Positions 16,301 to 24,220 of a stretch of DNA of 33,306 nt are shown here, piece by piece. Under the pieces are notes generated by a model that worked only from the letters and a program-made list of their open reading frames with translations, searched no databases and was not told the origin of the DNA. Origin of the DNA: Prevotellaceae bacterium UBA5903 (lineage in GTDB: Bacteria; Bacteroidota; Bacteroidia; Bacteroidales; Bacteroidaceae); NCBI GenBank assembly GCA_002431845.1, contig DJEH01000007.1, positions 1-33,306 on the forward strand, read 5' to 3'. The first letter of the stretch is position 1, and every line of letters begins with the position of its first letter. The translations under genes and the position numbers were made by a program.

Positions 16301-16453
16301 GAGATTAAGGCATCTTCGTATGTATCAGTACAATGTCTATCTGGTGATCAGTATCTTTTGTTTAGTGATTCTCACAAAGGTGACTTCACAGTCAATTGGA
16401 AGGATCCTAAAACAGCAAAAGCATTTGTTAAGAAATTCGCACTAAGAAAATAA
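13379..16453 (+). CDS. Surface lipoprotein A with about four fasciclin (FAS1) domains
   Basis: A 1024-residue lipoprotein. The signal peptide ends at Cys28, followed by SDDYD, an acidic stretch like Bacteroidetes surface-export signals. FAS1 domains, recognised by a central h-F-h-P-x-D motif and a closing N-G-x-h-x-h-h segment, fit residues about 41-270 (TLFVADDDA; NGYYHVLDKVLV), 275-485 (MFIPSDAAV; NGVVYVMNEFI), 495-727 (LFVPTDSGL; NGHTYFLNRPM) and 735-960 (IFVPSDAAI; degenerate end). Each is longer than the usual 130-150 residues, so insertions are likely. FAS1 domains often mediate adhesion or ligand binding. The frame opens at a TTG (13337), but the ATG at 13379 gives a proper signal peptide. 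SusC1 follows 11 bases after the stop. Confidence 0.85.
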   Translation: MENRFCRIGKHLLGVACLLSTCGVTYSCSDDYDLDETTPSFLGKSIYDELKSRTDRKFTTVIRLIDDLDYKDVLSKTGSKTLFVADDDAYAQFFENNSWGVKNYDQLSTNQKRILLNGSMLNNAYVLEMLTTIQGPVKNLCLRQLSALTATDSVPYFKWNELPNNLNNNKGTVQTPDKRYWDEYNKESKGGMYLALDKTTPMMTHFLQAQMNEKNILPTDVSFILGLDGTDKAWTDNSNRSFVYNAEVVEPDVTCLNGYYHVLDKVLVTPGNMAEEIRKNPDTQLFSAMLDRFSAPYYDATLTEEYKALHSITADSVFQKLYIASRGQLGNISKDPKGEALGSDVPRLPYDPGWNAYTVNNSTKEQDMGAMFIPSDAAVKDYFLHKTGSTLLENYATIKPVNEDNLLENIYQIPQNILVKLINNLMKESFNSTVPSKYLTVMNTAQDQMFSQYASEQDFKNAIEKVLVANNGVVYVMNEFITPPDYASVSGPVLTDEGVRVMNTVIHADDNNISNDYANAPLRKFYSSYLLAMQSHFSLFVPTDSGLAKYGYVDPIAQATGNSSRYRYWSFTPDNITQAGGKKIAVRADAFKYDRTKDMFANGQTSTTNSKANDALTSANGMVKKQMLCDMVDQHIVVHGSDNGDNMIESNRNFYLSRSGAPVYVKSFGHNLSTTGKGMLVDGGFQIDVNKDNSADNDFDCEVVRGFNLSEGYGNGHTYFLNRPMQPTLNNAYQVMQTLSRDESKGYSKFFSMCSALVYGSDEENLAKIFKDSGTTDDVWKTELQKFAIFASNQGSSTNTRFTANNTNLVRFFNNYRYTIFVPSDAAIDKAISEGLPTLESIDKLVEDHYGDAEWESKYKPQAQAMVTCLINFLKYHFCDQSYFVDNYSSDVAVSQTACTETDNQTGKISFIPLAIKHEKGKLVIYDATSFTKGSFDEKKVTTENERMVTSTSNCYNLMARDYELKSSVSSNSNEIKASSYVSVQCLSGDQYLLFSDSHKGDFTVNWKDPKTAKAFVKKFALRK

Positions 16454-16464
16454 ATACCAATATT

Positions 16465-19400
16465 ATGAATAACATAAAGTTTCTATTAACGCTGGTCTTG
16501 TGTTTCTTTTGTGCTTTAGCAAATGCACAGAAACGCATCTCGGGCCGTGTTTGGAGTAAAGCAGACGGCCCCATCGTGATGGCGTACGTGGTAGAACAGG
16601 ATAAGAACAATCGTAATATTACTGCAGCTCAAACTGATGCTAATGGTAATTTCTCTATGGTTGTTAAGAATCCTGCTAACAGACTGCGTATATCTTATAT
16701 TGGCTATCAAACCAAAATAATTCCTATTGGTGGAAATTCTCACTTCAACGTGGAACTCATTGATAAGAATACATTTAAGAGCGCTGAGGTTACGGCAACT
16801 CGTAAAACTCGCTCAAATGGTTTGGTAATTCCTGAAAGAGAAATCTCAACTGCTCAGCAGACTCTTGATATGGATCAAATGGCTGGTCTTACTTTTGAAA
16901 CTGCTGCCGATGCACTTCAAGGTGAGATTGCAGGTTTGGATATCGTATCTAATTCTGGTAACCTTGGTTCAGGATCTACTATGCGTTTGCGTGGTGTATC
17001 TTCAATCAATGGTAGTCAGAATCCATTGATCGTAGTTGATGGATATATTCTTGAAGATTACGACAATAGTGAACTCGACCTTGATAATATGGATAACCAA
17101 GAACAATTTGCAACACTTTTGCAGGTTGCTCCTGAGGATATCGCTACTATTAAGGTGTTGAAAGATGCTGCAGCAACTGCTATTTGGGGTTCGCGCGGTT
17201 CTAATGGTGTAATTGAGATTACAACTCGCCGTGGTGCACGTGGTAAAACTAAGGTAAACTTCAGTTATCGCTTCAATGGTTCATGGCAACCAAAGGGCTT
17301 GAATATGCTCAATGGTGATGGCTATACCATGATGCTGAAAGAGGCTTACCATAATCCTCGTACCCTTACTGAAGAACAATCAAGTATTGCTGAAATTATG
17401 TATCTTCAAGATCACCCCTCTTATTATGGCAACTATAATAAGAATACAGATTGGGTGAAGGAGGTGCAACAATTTGGTATGATTCATAACTATGGCGTAT
17501 CTGTATCTGGTGGTGGTGAAAAGGCACAATTCCGTGTTTCTGGTACTTACGACCACGAAAAGGGTACTATCATCATGCAGTCTTTGAATCGTTTGACTAC
17601 TCGTTTGAACTTGGACTATTGGGTTTCAGACCGTATCAAGTTCTCTTCAAACTTCTCTTTGACTTATACAAAGAATAATAAGAACTATGGTAGCGACATC
17701 CTTAGTCGTGCATACAATGCAATGCCTAATATGTCTGTTTATCGTAATGAGTATCGTGAAACTGCTGATGGTGTAGGTGAATACTTCAACACTGGTGAAT
17801 ACTTCATCATGCCTCCTCAAGCAGCTTCGGCAGGTCTTGTTGGTGCTAACAGTGGACGTACTTCTTATTATTTGAGCGATATGATTAGCAATGGTAACCC
17901 CGTAGCTATTGCTAATGAGGCATGGGAACATGTTTCTACATATACCATCCAACCTCAATTCCAATTGGAATATAAACTTTTGGGTAAAGACCAAGATGAA
18001 ACACAGTTGAACTATCGTGGTGAGGTATATATGAATGCTTACACTTATTCAGCTCAAACTTATTATCCTGGTTCTTTGACTTCGAATGCTTGGAGTGATG
18101 GTATTTACAAAACAAGTGATGGCGAAAGCAAGAGCTTGCAATTTGTAACACGTCACCAACTTACATTTGCTCCTCACTTTGCAAATACCGACCACTCTTT
18201 CCAAGTCTTGGGACGTTTTGAGGTTAGATCAGATAATAGCACAAGTCAAGGTCATGGTACAACAGGTGTAACTGGTGGTATCACAGACCCAACTGTAAAT
18301 GGTTATCTTACTCAGTCTTATTCAAGTACTGGTAAGGGACATAGTGCTGCTGGTTTGGTAACTCTTCACTATGCATATTCTTCAAAGTATATCTTCGACT
18401 TCACACTCCGTGCCGATGGTAGTACTAAGTTCGGTTCTGGTAATAAATGGGGCTTCTTCCCAGGTGTGTCAGGCCGTTGGAATATTTCGGATGAAAAGTT
18501 CTTCAAACCTTTGCGTGGCGTAATCAGCATGTTGGCTGTTTCTCCAGGTTGGGGTATCACAGGTAATGCTCCTGGTAGTGAAGGCTTGATGTATAATAAG
18601 TACGATCGCAACGGTAACTCTTATAATGGTACACAAGTTATGCGTCCGCAAAACTTGAAACTTACTAAGATTCGTTGGGAAAAGAAAAAGTCATGGAACG
18701 TTGGTGTTGATTTGAACTTCTTTGAGGACCTTATTAGATTCAATTTGAATGTTTACGATGCTAAAACCTCAGACCTTCTTGTTTCTGGTGCACGTATACC
18801 TTCAACAACTGGTTTCTCTTCATTGCAATGGGCAAATGTCGGTAGCATAGAGAATAAAGGTTGGGAGTTGAATGTTAATACACGCGATATCTTTAAGATT
18901 GGTAAGTTCTCTATGAACTTGCGTGCAAACTTCTCTCAGAACTTGAATACTATTACAAGCATGGATCCTACAGTGTTGGCTTCTTATAACACTGATATTA
19001 CTTATGCAAATGGTGAAGTCTTGAAGCGTGTTCAAATTGGTAATGCTTTAGGTGGTATCTATGGTTACAAGTTTAAGGGTGTTTACGCTTATGACTATGA
19101 CCACAACGGTTACTTCCAAGCAATTAATGGCGAGGAGAACCCCAAGAACAATTGGACAGACCAATATGGTAACCCCAACACAGCTGCTGGTAATATCCAA
19201 CCTGAAAAGTGGGTAAGTAATAAGAGCCAAGCACGTCCTGAACTTGCTAAATCTACTCCTATTGTATTTGATGCCAATGGCAATGTAGTATATGATAAGA
19301 ATGGTAACCCACTCCACATGTATTACAACTATGGTGGTAAGAATTATGAGTTCGAAGGTGGTGATGCTATCTATGAAGATATCAACCATGATGGTAACAT

Positions 19401-19935
19401 CGATGAATTGGACGTTGTTTACTTAGGTACATCTAATCCTAAGTTCAATGGTGGTTTTGGTGTAAACTTCAAGTTTGGACGTTGGGAATTGAAGACTTCT
19501 TTCAACTTCCGTGTTGGTAACAAGATTCTTAACTTGGCTCGCCTAAACCTTGAGAGCATGACAAGCAATAAGAATCAATGTGCATCTGTAAGCCATCGTT
19601 GGCGTAAGAATGGCCAAAGCACTACAATGCCTCACGCTATGAGTAGTGCAGTAAAGGCTACATATAACTCTTTGGTAAGTGACCGTTACGTAGAACCTGG
19701 TGATTTCTTACGTTTCCAATACTTCCAACTTTCTTATAGCTTCCCAGCTGAGAAGTTGAAGAAGATTGGTATGAATTCACTCCGTATAGCTGCATCTGGT
19801 AATAACTTGATGTTCTGGACCAAGTACTCAGGTGTTGATCCTGAAATTGGACAATATGGTTATTCACCTGCAACGGATAATTCACAAACTCCACGTTCAC
19901 GCTCATTCACATTTAGTTTGAACTTTGGCTTCTAA
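16465..19935 (+). CDS. SusC/RagA-family TonB-dependent transporter 1
   Basis: A 1156-residue outer membrane transporter. The signal peptide cuts near ANA (19-21). A carboxypeptidase-regulatory-like domain follows (about 23-97, with DANGNFSM and ISYIGYQTK). The plug (about 130-255) has the SusC marks GSTMRLRGVSSINGSQNPLIVVDG, IKVLKDAAATAIWGSRGSNGVIEITT. The barrel carries the late GGDAIYEDINHDGNIDELDVVYLG segment and ends in FNFGF-type strands (SLNFGF). There is no STN signalling domain, so sigma/anti-sigma control through this receptor is unlikely. It pairs with SusD1 79 bases downstream. Cargo unknown. Confidence 0.96.
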   Translation: MNNIKFLLTLVLCFFCALANAQKRISGRVWSKADGPIVMAYVVEQDKNNRNITAAQTDANGNFSMVVKNPANRLRISYIGYQTKIIPIGGNSHFNVELIDKNTFKSAEVTATRKTRSNGLVIPEREISTAQQTLDMDQMAGLTFETAADALQGEIAGLDIVSNSGNLGSGSTMRLRGVSSINGSQNPLIVVDGYILEDYDNSELDLDNMDNQEQFATLLQVAPEDIATIKVLKDAAATAIWGSRGSNGVIEITTRRGARGKTKVNFSYRFNGSWQPKGLNMLNGDGYTMMLKEAYHNPRTLTEEQSSIAEIMYLQDHPSYYGNYNKNTDWVKEVQQFGMIHNYGVSVSGGGEKAQFRVSGTYDHEKGTIIMQSLNRLTTRLNLDYWVSDRIKFSSNFSLTYTKNNKNYGSDILSRAYNAMPNMSVYRNEYRETADGVGEYFNTGEYFIMPPQAASAGLVGANSGRTSYYLSDMISNGNPVAIANEAWEHVSTYTIQPQFQLEYKLLGKDQDETQLNYRGEVYMNAYTYSAQTYYPGSLTSNAWSDGIYKTSDGESKSLQFVTRHQLTFAPHFANTDHSFQVLGRFEVRSDNSTSQGHGTTGVTGGITDPTVNGYLTQSYSSTGKGHSAAGLVTLHYAYSSKYIFDFTLRADGSTKFGSGNKWGFFPGVSGRWNISDEKFFKPLRGVISMLAVSPGWGITGNAPGSEGLMYNKYDRNGNSYNGTQVMRPQNLKLTKIRWEKKKSWNVGVDLNFFEDLIRFNLNVYDAKTSDLLVSGARIPSTTGFSSLQWANVGSIENKGWELNVNTRDIFKIGKFSMNLRANFSQNLNTITSMDPTVLASYNTDITYANGEVLKRVQIGNALGGIYGYKFKGVYAYDYDHNGYFQAINGEENPKNNWTDQYGNPNTAAGNIQPEKWVSNKSQARPELAKSTPIVFDANGNVVYDKNGNPLHMYYNYGGKNYEFEGGDAIYEDINHDGNIDELDVVYLGTSNPKFNGGFGVNFKFGRWELKTSFNFRVGNKILNLARLNLESMTSNKNQCASVSHRWRKNGQSTTMPHAMSSAVKATYNSLVSDRYVEPGDFLRFQYFQLSYSFPAEKLKKIGMNSLRIAASGNNLMFWTKYSGVDPEIGQYGYSPATDNSQTPRSRSFTFSLNFGF

Positions 19936-19949
19936 AAAGGTTTCGGAAA

Positions 19950-19988
19950 AAGAGTAGTTAGGTTGTAAACTACTCCCTGACTACTCTT
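19950..19988 (+). promoter_or_regulatory. SusC1-SusD1 intercistronic hairpin
   Basis: Bases 19950-19961 and 19977-19988 form a 12-bp stem with one G-T pair. The left arm can alternatively pair with AACTACT at 19968-19974, so two exclusive folds exist. A pyrimidine-rich tract follows, but no strong T-run. It may tune RNA stability or SusC:SusD output. Confidence 0.5.
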
Positions 19989-20014
19989 CTTTCATTACCA
20001 TATATTTCATTATT

Positions 20015-21991
20015 ATGAAAAAAAGTATTTATTCAAAGCTTCTACTGGCTGGTACGTTGTTAGTTTCAAGCAGCATGTTGTCGTCGTGCAACGACTTCTT
20101 GACTTTGCTGCCTACAAACCAACTCCCAGAGGAGAACTTTTGGCAAGATAAAGCAGACCTTGATGGTGTGCGTGCTGGTGCTTACGACCAATTGGCTGCA
20201 AGTGGTCAGACAGGCAAAATATTGATTTGGGGTGAGTTACGTGGTGATAACCTCGCTCTTAACACAATCTCAAATACTTCTATTGATAACATTCAAAATG
20301 CTGTGCTTGAACCAAGCAATAGCATGTTTGATTGGAGTGGTTTTTATACAGGCATCAACCTTTGCAATCTTGTTATTGAAAAGGGTGAAGAAATGACTAC
20401 TCCTAATAAAGAGGTAGATCCAAGTTTCACTCGAGGCGACTATCGTGCCATTCGCTCTGAGATGATGGCTCTTCGTTCGCTCTACTATTTCTACTTAGTA
20501 AGAGCTTATCGTGATGTACCTTACATTTCGCATTCTGTACGTACAGATGCAGAAGCAAAGGCAAGTAAACCTGCTGCAACTCCTGGTGTAGCAGTACTTG
20601 GTGCTTGTATTGACTCTGTCGAAGCTAATTTGCCCTATGCTGCTGAGAACTTTGGTACAAGTGCAGAAAACAAAGGTCGTTTCACTATTGTTAGTGAAAA
20701 AGCTCTGTTGGCTGATATGTACCTATGGCGTGCATGCATGCTAAAGGACTATGTATCAAAGGCAGGTGCTGCTGCTCGTGTCAATATGGACGATGTTGCT
20801 CAAACAGACGAAACTACTGGAGAGGTAACATTGTATAAGACTGCTGATGGACAGAACATTGATGATGCTTATTGTAACGATTTGGCAAAGCAATGCTTGC
20901 AAAAGGCTAAACAATATTCAGGCGAAGCCATTGCATGGTTGAAGAAGGAATACGATAAGCGTATGAATGAAAATCCTAATGGCAACTATAGCGATGACGA
21001 GAAGACACAACCTTATTCATTGACTTTGAACGATCGCACAGGTACAAGTGTTTACGATGCATCTTATGGTGCTGTCTTTGGTTCACAAAATTCAGAGAAT
21101 GAGGGTATTCTAGAGTTGCAATATGATGGTACAACAACAACCAACACAGTTGTAAATAATTATTTCTCTACTTATTCAAACAGCCAGTTCACTCCAGGCA
21201 CAATGACTCTTGCCATTGACTTGGTTTCGTCTGCTTCGAGTGTAGACCCAACTGTTGGTTTTGGTAAAACCGACTTCCGCTTGTTGGAAACTTGTAACTA
21301 TGCTTCAACAGAAGTTAATAAGCCAGTTACAAAGTTCGTTACAAGAGACTTTACTGTTGCTGATATCTCGGATTTGACGAAGAATGGTTCTATGAGTGGC
21401 ATCTCTGCTCGTACTTCATCTTCAAATAATGCGCATTGGCAAATCTATCGTTTGACAGATGTAATGCTTATCAAGGCTGAAGCTATTGCACGTTTGGGCA
21501 TTATCAATGGTCGTATTTCAACAGATGATCTCAAAGAAGGTTATCAATTGATTAATCAAATCTTTAAACGTAACAATCCAGCTTTGGTTACAACAGCAGA
21601 GGCTGCAAGCAATGCTGATAAGCGTGAATTAGGAAGTGCACGTTTGGATGGTGATAGCTATTGCATTGATAGTGATGGTTCTGCATCTAAGACAGCCTCT
21701 GATTTACTCTCAAATGTTTACAGAGAACGTCAGCGTGAATTTGTTGGCGAGGGTAAACGTTGGTTTGATATTGTGCGTCAAGCTGAGTATTCTTATGTAA
21801 CAAATAAGAAAAACAATACTACGGCTTTAGGCTTCGGCAGTTTCAAGGCAGCAGTTGTCAATCGTTTGTCAAAACTTTATAGCCTTTACAATCCAATCTA
21901 TAGTGAAGAGTTAAAGGTTAATGGTAAGGGTCAGGCAGAAGGTGGACAATTAGTTCAAAATCCTGTATGGGATCGTTACACTAAAAAGTAA
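20015..21991 (+). CDS. SusD/RagB-family surface lipoprotein 1
   Basis: A 658-residue lipoprotein that would form the lid of the SusC1 transporter. The lipobox ends at Cys25 (MLSSC), followed by NDFLTLLPTNQLPEENFW, a typical SusD start. The TPR-like helical region includes RSEMMALRSLYYFYLVRAYRDVPY. The C-terminal hallmark ERQREFVGEGKRWFDIVR lies near residues 570-588. Length is a little above the usual 500-600, with extra sequence around residues 240-480. It lies 79 bases after SusC1 behind a hairpin, and the FAS1 gene B follows 16 bases after the stop. The ligand cannot be predicted. Confidence 0.95.
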   Translation: MKKSIYSKLLLAGTLLVSSSMLSSCNDFLTLLPTNQLPEENFWQDKADLDGVRAGAYDQLAASGQTGKILIWGELRGDNLALNTISNTSIDNIQNAVLEPSNSMFDWSGFYTGINLCNLVIEKGEEMTTPNKEVDPSFTRGDYRAIRSEMMALRSLYYFYLVRAYRDVPYISHSVRTDAEAKASKPAATPGVAVLGACIDSVEANLPYAAENFGTSAENKGRFTIVSEKALLADMYLWRACMLKDYVSKAGAAARVNMDDVAQTDETTGEVTLYKTADGQNIDDAYCNDLAKQCLQKAKQYSGEAIAWLKKEYDKRMNENPNGNYSDDEKTQPYSLTLNDRTGTSVYDASYGAVFGSQNSENEGILELQYDGTTTTNTVVNNYFSTYSNSQFTPGTMTLAIDLVSSASSVDPTVGFGKTDFRLLETCNYASTEVNKPVTKFVTRDFTVADISDLTKNGSMSGISARTSSSNNAHWQIYRLTDVMLIKAEAIARLGIINGRISTDDLKEGYQLINQIFKRNNPALVTTAEAASNADKRELGSARLDGDSYCIDSDGSASKTASDLLSNVYRERQREFVGEGKRWFDIVRQAEYSYVTNKKNNTTALGFGSFKAAVVNRLSKLYSLYNPIYSEELKVNGKGQAEGGQLVQNPVWDRYTKK

Positions 21992-21993
21992 AA

Positions 21994-22007
21994 GGGAGGC
22001 TTAAACT
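21994..22007 (+). promoter_or_regulatory. Shine-Dalgarno-like site before FAS1 gene B
   Basis: GGGAGG at 21994-21999 lies 8 bases before the ATG at 22008, good spacing for a classical Shine-Dalgarno. Such sites are rare in Bacteroidetes, where the anti-SD is largely masked, and no other gene start in this window shows one. Confidence 0.4.
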
Positions 22008-24194
22008 ATGAATAAAATTTTAAAATTGAAAAGAGTTCTTGGCTTACTCTCTCTCGTAATGTTTTGTGGAGTTGCTTTCACTTTTACTTCATGTAAAGAA
22101 AACATTAGTGATGATGCGTATGCCATAGCTCAAAAGCAAACAATTGAGGATATTATTGCCTCAGATACAACGCTTTCAAGCATTCACGAAATCTTTAATG
22201 AGGTTCGTATTGGTGTGAGCGAAAATGCTTCTGCAGTAAGTAGTGCGTTGTCTGCTCGTGGTAACTATACTGTTTTTGCGCCTAACAATGATGCAATTAA
22301 ACGTTATATTGAGTTGGTAAGTAAGGGTACAAGTGAAGATCTTTCTTTCTTAACTGCTGCTCAAAAAGAGGCAATTGCTTTGAACTGTATCATAGATAAT
22401 GGTTCTACTAGTGCGTATGAATTAGCAGATTTCCCAAGCAATGGTATGTTTGCAACTACCAACTTGAAGGATCGTCGTATCTCGTGTAAGCAAGATGCCG
22501 AGGGCGATTATATTCTCAACGATACTGCTAAAGTCCTTGTTGCAAACAAAGAAGGCTCAAATGGTATGCTTCATGTTGTGAGCAATGTGATTGTTCCTTC
22601 AGACAAGTCTATCTATGATTTGATGTGTGATGCTTCAAATTTGCATATCATGTCGCTTTTGTTTGAAAAATGCGGTTACACAACAGATGAAACAGGTTCA
22701 ATCTTCAATCTTTCAGAGCAAACTCAAAAGGAGGAAGAATATGAAAAGGCAAACTTGACTCACGCTGGTGAAAAGAAGACACACTCAGCTGTGGTAGGTA
22801 ACTTTGAGTATCAGAGCAAGCGTCTACTTGGTTATACTGCGTTTGTTGAGCCAGACTCAATCTTTACTGCTGAGTGGGGTATTCCTGCTCCTGTTCTAGA
22901 TGAATTGGGTAATCTTACCAACGCTGATGAGATTCTTAATAAAATTAAGTCAGAGTGTGAACTTATCTATGGTACTGCTGATGCAGATAACTATAAGAGT
23001 GATAACAATGCAGTTCGTAAGTTCGTTAATTACCACCTTTTGGAAGGTAAGGTAGTAATGGAAGATCGCTCAGCTGTTCACCATTGGAACGAATATGGAT
23101 ATGGCTGTGGCGATAACTACGAAACAAAGTCTTCGGAAAAATATAGTGTAGATGTTTGGGACTATTACACTACTCTTTCAGGAGCTTTGATTAAGATTAC
23201 GCAAAGTGCAAGCGACGCGTCTTATCATATCAATCGCGTAGCAGAGTATAACACATCTTGGGTTGGCGAAAACCAAGGTGACTATCAATTCAAGAAAGTT
23301 CTTTATCCCAATGCTCCTGTTAATGGCTTGGATATTGAGGTGTCAAAGAAGAACACTCACGATGGCATTACCGATGATAATGATGGTGCAGATGGTTATT
23401 ATTTCCCCATCAATCATATTTTGGTAAACAATAATGAAACTCGTACGGCTTTAGGTTCAGAACGTATGCGTATAGATTTCGCTACAATGTTCCCCGAATT
23501 GATTACTAATAATATTCGTGGTAACAAATACGCTTACATTCCAAATGGCTATTTCAATAACCTTACAGATGCAAGTTCAGATACATATATCTTCTATTTG
23601 CAAGAAGGTTTCCGCAACGCAAACTTTGGTTTCAAAGATTACCAAGGTGATGAGGTTATGGCTGTAGGTCAGTACGACTTCAAGGTAAAATTGCCTCGTG
23701 TTCCTAAGGATGGTACTTACGAATTGCGTATAGCTTCTTCAAACAACTCACTCCGTGGCATGGTACAAATCTATATTGGTGATGATCCTGACCGTTTGCA
23801 GCCAATCGGTTTGCCTATCGACCAACGTGAAACAGTTGATATGCTTCCTGGTAATCCATTCGTTGATGACAAGGATGTTCAATATGACAAAGCTACTTGC
23901 CAAGAGAACGATCGTAACATGCGTAACCAAAACTACATGAAGGGTCCACGTTACTTCCACATCAATGGTAAGAATAAAGATGGTGATCCAGTTCGTAATA
24001 TCAAGGGTACGTCAGAAGATGCTTGTGCATTGCGCCGTATCTTGATTGCACAACATTTTGATAGCAATAAGACTTATTACTTGCGTTTCAAGTCTTCAAT
24101 TCCTGATTATCAAAATTCACAGTTGTTCCTTGACTATATAGAATTTGTTCCTTCAAGTGTTTATAATGGCACTGAACCTGAGGATATTTGGTAA
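22008..24194 (+). CDS. FAS1 surface lipoprotein B with C-terminal beta-sandwich
   Basis: A 728-residue lipoprotein. The signal peptide ends at Cys29 (FTSC), followed by KENISDD. A first FAS1 domain covers about 38-200 (TIEDIIAS start, YTVFAPNNDAI, closing NGMLHVVSNVIVP). A second, divergent one covers about 204-480 (SIYDLMCDASNLHIMSLLF, LGYTAFVEPDSIF). The C-terminal 230 residues look like a beta-sandwich of carbohydrate-binding or galactose-binding type: GTYELRIASS (about 569-578) and LFLDYIEFVPS near the end. It is preceded by SusD1 (16-base gap) and its stop overlaps the first possible start of gene C. Likely an outer-membrane accessory subunit of a SusCD complex; function not established. 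Confidence 0.82.
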   Translation: MNKILKLKRVLGLLSLVMFCGVAFTFTSCKENISDDAYAIAQKQTIEDIIASDTTLSSIHEIFNEVRIGVSENASAVSSALSARGNYTVFAPNNDAIKRYIELVSKGTSEDLSFLTAAQKEAIALNCIIDNGSTSAYELADFPSNGMFATTNLKDRRISCKQDAEGDYILNDTAKVLVANKEGSNGMLHVVSNVIVPSDKSIYDLMCDASNLHIMSLLFEKCGYTTDETGSIFNLSEQTQKEEEYEKANLTHAGEKKTHSAVVGNFEYQSKRLLGYTAFVEPDSIFTAEWGIPAPVLDELGNLTNADEILNKIKSECELIYGTADADNYKSDNNAVRKFVNYHLLEGKVVMEDRSAVHHWNEYGYGCGDNYETKSSEKYSVDVWDYYTTLSGALIKITQSASDASYHINRVAEYNTSWVGENQGDYQFKKVLYPNAPVNGLDIEVSKKNTHDGITDDNDGADGYYFPINHILVNNNETRTALGSERMRIDFATMFPELITNNIRGNKYAYIPNGYFNNLTDASSDTYIFYLQEGFRNANFGFKDYQGDEVMAVGQYDFKVKLPRVPKDGTYELRIASSNNSLRGMVQIYIGDDPDRLQPIGLPIDQRETVDMLPGNPFVDDKDVQYDKATCQENDRNMRNQNYMKGPRYFHINGKNKDGDPVRNIKGTSEDACALRRILIAQHFDSNKTYYLRFKSSIPDYQNSQLFLDYIEFVPSSVYNGTEPEDIW

Positions 24195-24220
24195 TGAGTT
24201 TAACCACAACTATTTCTATC

